Assembly: GCA_965116325.1 (NCBI GenBank)
Contig: OZ220675.1
Location: 62,001-126,000, forward strand
From: JAGWBF01 sp965116325
GTDB taxonomy: Bacteria > Chloroflexota > Dehalococcoidia > Lucifugimonadales > JAGWBF01
Direction: 5' to 3'
Length of the DNA stretch: 64,000 bases
Shown here one piece after another: positions 59,660 through 64,000 of this stretch. The position numbers were made by a program, and so were the translations under genes. Under the pieces are notes generated by a model. That model saw only the letters and a list, made by a program, of their open reading frames with translations, ran no database searches and was not told the origin of the DNA. Each line of letters opens with the position of its first letter. Positions within the stretch are counted from its first letter, which is position 1.

Positions 59660-60727
59660 TTGGCCGACCTTCCAACCGCCGAAAAGAATGATATGGGCGA
59701 GGCACCTTCGAAGATGCCTACCATAGGACCTGCTTTCTTTATAGATGCCATCTCGAACATGAGCTTTCGAGCTTGGTCAATTCTCTTCGTGGTAGTTGTC
59801 GGTGCTGTTGGAGGGATCTGTGGTGTGGTGTGGGGACCTGGCATGGACTTTCCCGCCGAGTGGGGAAGGCCTATCGGCCAGAGGGTGGACAGTGCCGTGG
59901 ACTGGCTCCTGGACACCGCGCCCTGGCTTTTCGACGGGATCAAGTGGCTGCTCCTGAAGCTACTGGTTTGGTTGAAAGACTTCTTATTGTGGGTGCCGTG
60001 GCCGGCCATTGTCGTCGGAGTCGGCTTAGTGGCTTGGAGGGTTTCCAGCGTCGGCTTGGGCATTTTTTGCAGCCTCGCGCTTTTGGCCATCGGGTTAATG
60101 GGCAGGCTGCCCGACAATCCGGTCACCTTGTGGGAAGCATCCATGGCCACCCTCGCACTGATTCTCATATCAGTGTTCCTGTCGCTGCTGCTGGGGATCC
60201 CCCTGGGCGTTCTCGCTGCCAAGAACCAGTGGGCGGACAATATCAGTAGGCCCATTCTTGACGGCGCCCAGACCATGCCCAGCTTCGTTTACCTGGTGCC
60301 GGCCCTGCTCTTCTTCGGGCTGGGCGCTGTTCCTGCCACCATCGCTACGGTTATTTATGCGGTGCCCCCTGTCATACGGCTAACGAATCTGGGGATTCGC
60401 CAGGTGTCACCCCAGACCGTTGAGGCTGCTCGGTCTTTCGGCGCCACCCCATTGCAGCTTCTGGTAAAGGTGCAGATACCCATGGCCATTCCCACCATCA
60501 TGGCGGGAGTCAACCAGACCACCATGCTTGCTCTTTCCATGGTGGTCGTGGCTTCTCTTGTTGGGGGAGGAGGCCTTGGTGAGGTCGTGCTCCGGGCATT
60601 GGGTCGCCAAGAGCCGGGCAATGGTCTGTTGGGCGGGCTGGCCATCGTGGCTATCGCCATCGTAATTGACCGCATTACCCAGGCCCTGACCAAGTCTAAG
60701 CAAGAGGCCCTGTCCGGCGGAGGTTAG
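59660..60727 (+). CDS. proW: Glycine betaine/proline-type ABC transporter permease
   Basis: The 355-residue protein has several membrane segments before the permease core PSFVYLVPALLFFGLGAVPA. The EAA loop EAARSFGATPLQLLVKVQIP follows, then MAGVNQTTMLALSMVVVASLVG, typical of ProW/OpuAB. The start is TTG 59660 with AGGAGG six bases upstream. It follows the ATPase and precedes the binding protein, completing the importer. An internal promoter before the binding-protein gene suggests extra receptor expression. Confidence 0.93.
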   Translation: MADLPTAEKNDMGEAPSKMPTIGPAFFIDAISNMSFRAWSILFVVVVGAVGGICGVVWGPGMDFPAEWGRPIGQRVDSAVDWLLDTAPWLFDGIKWLLLKLLVWLKDFLLWVPWPAIVVGVGLVAWRVSSVGLGIFCSLALLAIGLMGRLPDNPVTLWEASMATLALILISVFLSLLLGIPLGVLAAKNQWADNISRPILDGAQTMPSFVYLVPALLFFGLGAVPATIATVIYAVPPVIRLTNLGIRQVSPQTVEAARSFGATPLQLLVKVQIPMAIPTIMAGVNQTTMLALSMVVVASLVGGGGLGEVVLRALGRQEPGNGLLGGLAIVAIAIVIDRITQALTKSKQEALSGGG

Positions 60728-60763
60728 TTTGGGCAAGCGTCGGTCCCCTTTAGTCTCATGAAC

Positions 60764-60791
60764 TTGACTAAACCAGGGGAACGGGTATAAA
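60764..60791 (+). promoter_or_regulatory. Internal sigma70-like promoter before the binding protein
   Basis: TTGACT (60764-60769), 16 bases, TATAAA (60786-60791), with the binding-protein ATG at 60834. It separates the receptor gene from proV and proW. Confidence 0.55.
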
Positions 60792-60833
60792 ATGCGCACG
60801 GTTTCGAGCCTAAATGGGTCTGGAGGTATGTTG

Positions 60834-61925
60834 ATGATCCGGTCACTTTCGCTTAAGAGCGTATTCATCCTGATCGCCCTGCTGACCGTGGCCTTTGCGG
60901 CCGTGGCCTGCAGCGATGAGGATCCCACAGCTACGTCTGTTCCTCCCACTGCGACCATGGCGGATGATGCCATGATGGACGACAAAGACGACGGCGCCAT
61001 GATGGATGACGAAGACAAGGTGACCCTCGTCTTCTCCGATCTAAACTGGACAAGCGCGCAGGTGCAGAACAGGATAGCCCAGTACATCGTAGAAAACGGC
61101 TATGGATACCCGACAGACGCTATCCTGGGAGGTACGCTGCCCAACTTCCAGGGTCTTCTCAAGGGAGACATCCACATTACGATGGAAATCTGGATGCCCA
61201 ACCAGAGCGACACGTATCCCCCGGCTATAGAAGCTGGTGAGGTAGTAGAGATTGGCGAGAGCCTGGGTAAGGACTGGCAGAGCTCCTTCGTAATTCCCCA
61301 GTATATTGCTGATGCCAATCCCGGCCTAAGGACCGTCGAAGACCTCAAGAACGAAGAGTACAAAGAGCTGTTTGTCACCGCAGAGAGCGGCGGCAAAGCC
61401 CGGAACGTAGGATGCGTAGTGGGGTGGTCCTGCGAATTGGTGAACCAAGCGCAGATAACGGCTTATGGTCTGGATGACCACCTTACCGTGATCAGCCCGG
61501 GCTCCCAGGAAGCCCTCTTTGCAGACCTGCAGGGCGCCTACGACCAGGAAGAGCCCTGGCTTGGCTACATGTGGGGCACCGCTGACCCCGCCCTTGTGCT
61601 TGACCTGGTACGCCTGGAGGAGCCGGCTTACACCGAGGAGTGCTGGGAAACTACAAAGGCTTGCGGTTACCAGGATGCGACCATTCTCATAGCCGTCAAT
61701 CCTTTCGTGGTCGAGAACGCGCCTGACGTAGTGGAGTTCCTGGGTAACTGGGGCTTCAATATCGAGCTCTATAAGAGCGTCGCCAGGCATATCGCTGCCA
61801 ATGAGGGCATCGAGAACAGGGCTGCTGCTATCTGGTGGCTGAAGGGCAACGAAGATGTCTGGTCCGGCTGGGTACCCGCCGATGTTGCTGAGAAGGTCAG
61901 TGCGGCTCTGGCTAACGAGTCCTAG
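60834..61925 (+). CDS. proX: Glycine betaine/choline-type substrate-binding lipoprotein
   Basis: The 363-residue protein has a signal ending in VAFAAVAC (Cys27, lipoprotein) and a short Met/Asp-rich tether (ADDAMMDDKDD). The mature OpuAC-type domain follows: FSDLNWTSAQVQNRIAQYIV, VEIGESLGKDWQSSFVIPQY, WLGYMWGTADPAL and ENRAAAIWWLKGNEDVWSGW. Aromatic Trp residues of the kind that cage quaternary amines are present but not mapped. ATG 60834 has GGAGG seven bases upstream; an in-frame ATG at 60792 is less likely. It is the receptor for proV/proW. Confidence 0.9.
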   Translation: MIRSLSLKSVFILIALLTVAFAAVACSDEDPTATSVPPTATMADDAMMDDKDDGAMMDDEDKVTLVFSDLNWTSAQVQNRIAQYIVENGYGYPTDAILGGTLPNFQGLLKGDIHITMEIWMPNQSDTYPPAIEAGEVVEIGESLGKDWQSSFVIPQYIADANPGLRTVEDLKNEEYKELFVTAESGGKARNVGCVVGWSCELVNQAQITAYGLDDHLTVISPGSQEALFADLQGAYDQEEPWLGYMWGTADPALVLDLVRLEEPAYTEECWETTKACGYQDATILIAVNPFVVENAPDVVEFLGNWGFNIELYKSVARHIAANEGIENRAAAIWWLKGNEDVWSGWVPADVAEKVSAALANES

Positions 61926-61955
61926 ACCACACGATCCCAAATACCGAACGGACTA

Positions 61956-61992
61956 GTACAGGGCAGCCGACAGGCTGCCCTGTACCTTTTTG
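61956..61992 (+). terminator. Rho-independent terminator after the betaine transporter
   Basis: GTACAGGGCAGCC pairs with GGCTGCCCTGTAC, a 13-bp stem with loop GACA, followed by CTTTTTG. It ends the transporter unit. Confidence 0.9.
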
Positions 61993-62096
61993 AATTGACA
62001 TAGGAAACAGGCGGATTTATCATTTTCTAGGTATCCCAGTGTCCTACCCAAGCTTTCCTATGTCTCGCAATTCTTGTGCTGGGAGGTAATGCATCG

Positions 62097-62969
62097 TTGC
62101 AAGATTTCGAATACAACGCGCCCCGGACTTTGAGCGAGGCTGTAGCCCTGATGGCGGAAAAGGGAGAGGCAGCCCGTCCACTGGCAGGAGGCACCGACAT
62201 CCTGGTGCAGCTCCGGGGCGGACGACGTCAGGTGGAACGTATTGTTGACGTAAAGCACGTACCTGATCTGAACGAGATGAGCTTCAGCCAGGAATTGGGC
62301 TTGGTGTTGGGTGCCGCAGTCCCCTGCTATCTCCTCTACCAAAGCCCTGAGATCGCCCAGGCTTATCCAGGGATCATGGATGCTGCATCCATGATCGGCG
62401 GGATACAGATTCAGGGACGCGCCAGTGTGGGGGGCAATCTTTGCAATGCCGCTCCCAGCGCAGATGCTATTCCTCCCCTGATCGTGCATAGCGCAAGTTG
62501 CGTTATCGCCGGACCACAGGGGACGAGGGAGATCGCCGTCGAGGAGTTCTGCACAGCCCCCGGGCGCAACGTGCTCCAGGACGGAGAGCTGCTGGTATCG
62601 ATGCGAATTCCCGCACCCACCAACGGCTCGGCGGGCTGCTACCTGAGGTTCATTCCTCGCAACGAAATGGACATCGCCGTGGCCGGAGTTGGGTCCTGGG
62701 TCCAGCTTTCCCCGGACAACCGCTCCTTTGTGTCAGCGCGCGTAGCCCTTGCATCCGTAGCTCCGACTCCGCTGTTCGTCGAAGAGGCGGGCGCAAGACT
62801 GGCAGGCCGGGAGGTCAATAAGGAAGCAATAGAAGATGCCGCCCAGGCGGCTATGGATGCTGCGCGACCCATAAGCGATATGCGCGGGACAATCCAGCAG
62901 CGACGCCACCTGGTTGGTGTTCTGACACGCCGCACCTTGGAGGGAGCTATCGCCCGCGCAACCAATTGA
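62097..62969 (+). CDS. FAD-binding (CoxM-like) subunit of a molybdenum hydroxylase
   Basis: The 290-residue protein has the FAD-binding pattern PLAGGTDILVQLRGG, RIVDVKHVPDL, IQGRASVGGNLCNAAPSAD and the end LTRRTLEGAI. These match the medium subunit of CO-dehydrogenase/xanthine-dehydrogenase-type enzymes. TTG 62097 with GGAGG ten bases upstream is used (QDFEYNAP start); a GTG at 62076 is in frame but has no ribosome site. The Fe-S subunit follows 56 bases downstream and the large subunit next. Confidence 0.9.
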   Translation: MQDFEYNAPRTLSEAVALMAEKGEAARPLAGGTDILVQLRGGRRQVERIVDVKHVPDLNEMSFSQELGLVLGAAVPCYLLYQSPEIAQAYPGIMDAASMIGGIQIQGRASVGGNLCNAAPSADAIPPLIVHSASCVIAGPQGTREIAVEEFCTAPGRNVLQDGELLVSMRIPAPTNGSAGCYLRFIPRNEMDIAVAGVGSWVQLSPDNRSFVSARVALASVAPTPLFVEEAGARLAGREVNKEAIEDAAQAAMDAARPISDMRGTIQQRRHLVGVLTRRTLEGAIARATN

Positions 62970-63025
62970 TGTGGGGCTGCCCGTTTCCGTTTCTAACTCA
63001 GTAAAGCACCAGGAGACTAACCGAA

Positions 63026-63508
63026 ATGGCAAAAAAGGCGCACATAGAGACCATTATCAATGGCGAGCAGGTTGAGTATCTCTGCGAGCCGCGGCAGAGC
63101 TTGCTCGAGGTACTAAGGGATGTCCTGGAGATGACCGGCACCAAGGAGGGATGCAACGACGGCAACTGCGGAGCCTGCACCGTGGTTATGGATGGCAGAA
63201 TCGTGAACTCCTGCCTCGTGCTGGGAGTGGAGGCTGAGGGAGCCAAGATAGAAACCATCGAAGGGGTTGCTACGCCTGAAAGCCTGCATCCTCTACAACA
63301 GAGCTTCCTGCAGAACGCCGCGCTGCAGTGCGGCATATGCACACCGGGATTTATCCTGGCGTCCAAGGCCCTCCTGGAAAGGGAGCCGGACCCGGGTGAG
63401 GAAAGGGTGCGTCACTGGCTGGCCGGGAACCTCTGCCGTTGCACAGGGTATGATAAAATCGTCAAGGCAGTGCTGGAAGCAGCCGATGTTTTGGAGGTGA
63501 AGGGATAA
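63026..63508 (+). CDS. [2Fe-2S] (CoxS-like) subunit of a molybdenum hydroxylase
   Basis: The 160-residue protein has EGCNDGNCGACTVVMDG for the plant-type cluster and QCGICTPGF with LCRCTGYDKIV for the second cluster, the eight Cys of CoxS-type subunits. It shuttles electrons from the molybdenum site to FAD. Its TAA overlaps the ATG of the next gene (63506-63510), so the two are coupled. Confidence 0.95.
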   Translation: MAKKAHIETIINGEQVEYLCEPRQSLLEVLRDVLEMTGTKEGCNDGNCGACTVVMDGRIVNSCLVLGVEAEGAKIETIEGVATPESLHPLQQSFLQNAALQCGICTPGFILASKALLEREPDPGEERVRHWLAGNLCRCTGYDKIVKAVLEAADVLEVKG

Positions 63509-64000
63509 TGGCAACTACAACTGACGTTTCCTCTACCGAATTCAATGTTGTAGGTACCCGCCCCATCCGCCACGATGGCACCGAAAAGGTAACGGGGCGC
63601 GCGCGATACAGCGCGGACATCCAGCTCCCCGGGCTGCTTCACGGCAGGGTGCTCAGGAGCCCCCATGCCCACGCCCGCATCCTTTCCATAGATACTTCCA
63701 AGGCTGAGAGCCTGCCCGGCGTGAAGGCTGTGGTGACCTCCGCCGACTTTGCCAAGCCCTCGGGGAGGGTCTCGGACCTGACCGAGGGGGCCATTCACAA
63801 CATGGGGTTCATGGCCAACAACGTGATGGCTGGAGAAAAGGCTCTATACAAGGGGCACGCCGTCGCCGCCGTTGCCGCCACCAGCCCCCACATCGCCGAG
63901 GAGGCGCTGGGGCTGATCGATGTCCAATACGAGGTGCTGCCGCCCGCCCTGACCCTTGACGATGCCATGAAGGATGATGCCCCGGTTCTCCATGAGCGCC
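63508..64000 (+). CDS. Molybdenum-binding (CoxL-like) large subunit of a molybdenum hydroxylase (C-terminus beyond window)
   Basis: From ATG 63508 the frame is open to the window end; 164 residues are seen. NVVGTRPIRHDGTEKVTGRA and YSADIQLPGLLHGRVLRSPHAHARI are the N-terminal substrate-channel region of the xanthine-dehydrogenase / CO-dehydrogenase large subunit. The molybdopterin region and the active-site loop that separates CO dehydrogenase from other members (AYxCSFR in the CO type) lie outside, so the substrate is not known. It is third in the operon with the two preceding subunits. Confidence 0.93.
   Translation, partial: MATTTDVSSTEFNVVGTRPIRHDGTEKVTGRARYSADIQLPGLLHGRVLRSPHAHARILSIDTSKAESLPGVKAVVTSADFAKPSGRVSDLTEGAIHNMGFMANNVMAGEKALYKGHAVAAVAATSPHIAEEALGLIDVQYEVLPPALTLDDAMKDDAPVLHER

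Noticed and set aside
1..64000. CRISPR array or insertion sequence
   Set aside because: No regularly spaced direct repeats and no transposase- or Cas-like proteins were seen; the only tandem repeat is the 33-base coding array at 15978-16241.

Overview
This is about 64 kb of a GC-rich bacterial chromosome with no rRNA, integrase, transposase or CRISPR array. The gene mix suggests an aerobic, probably marine heterotroph of the Chloroflexota (SAR202 / Dehalococcoidia-like). That placement is an inference: there is no ribosomal marker, and it rests on four luciferase-like flavin oxidoreductases, a CaiB/BaiF CoA-transferase, a Rieske oxygenase, amidohydrolases, a molybdenum hydroxylase and F420-type enzymes sitting beside dissimilatory sulfur genes. 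TGA serves as a normal stop in many genes here, yet in two thiol-redox genes it falls exactly on the first Cys of a CxxC motif.

Layout. 1-5.3 kb: methyltransferase (cut by the window edge), YgjP-type metallopeptidase, solute-binding lipoprotein, and a redoxin lipoprotein read through an in-frame UGA as a UxxC selenoprotein. 3.9-17.5 kb: catabolic genes (CoA-transferase, MBL hydrolase coupled to an AMP-ligase/ACP/acyltransferase fusion, alcohol dehydrogenase, Asp-box propeller, amidohydrolase, dienelactone hydrolase, amidase, flavin oxidoreductase), a small protein made of eight 11-residue repeats, and a split ThDP decarboxylase. 17.5-20.7 kb: an McrBC restriction pair. 20.8-25.6 kb: ICL/PEP-mutase-type lyase, two flavin oxidoreductases, DUF1989, cupin, and REP-like palindromes. 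25.8-30.1 kb: a large Lhr helicase.

30.1-38.3 kb: a compact minus-strand operon aprB-aprA-qmoA-qmoB-qmoC with a NadX-like dehydrogenase. Together these exchange electrons between sulfite/APS and the quinone pool. It has a near-consensus promoter, a leader of about 200 nt, and a terminator-like hairpin just before aprB. No sat or dsr gene is in the window, so direction (sulfite oxidation or APS reduction) is not settled; the oxygen-using neighbours favour oxidation. 38.4-51.2 kb: esterase, DNA polymerase IV, FAH-family hydrolase, a small lipoprotein, then a promoter and a strongly self-complementary, pseudoknot-capable element of about 210 nt ahead of an unusual P-loop/deoxyribosyltransferase-like protein. 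After these come an MFS exporter, a KefB-type antiporter, nitroreductase, ComM/YifB, tRNA-Gln, type II glutamine synthetase and a 58-residue membrane protein.

51.2-64 kb: Rieske oxygenase, cytidylyltransferase, RidA, PfpI, a fourth flavin oxidoreductase, a second UGA gene (DsbA/FrnE-like, UPFC), an SDR, an ornithine cyclodeaminase homologue, a glycine-betaine-type ABC importer, and the start of a three-gene molybdenum hydroxylase operon. The best candidates for new biology are the two selenoprotein genes, the structured element at 42.4-42.6 kb with its downstream gene, the apr leader, and the 11-residue repeat protein.
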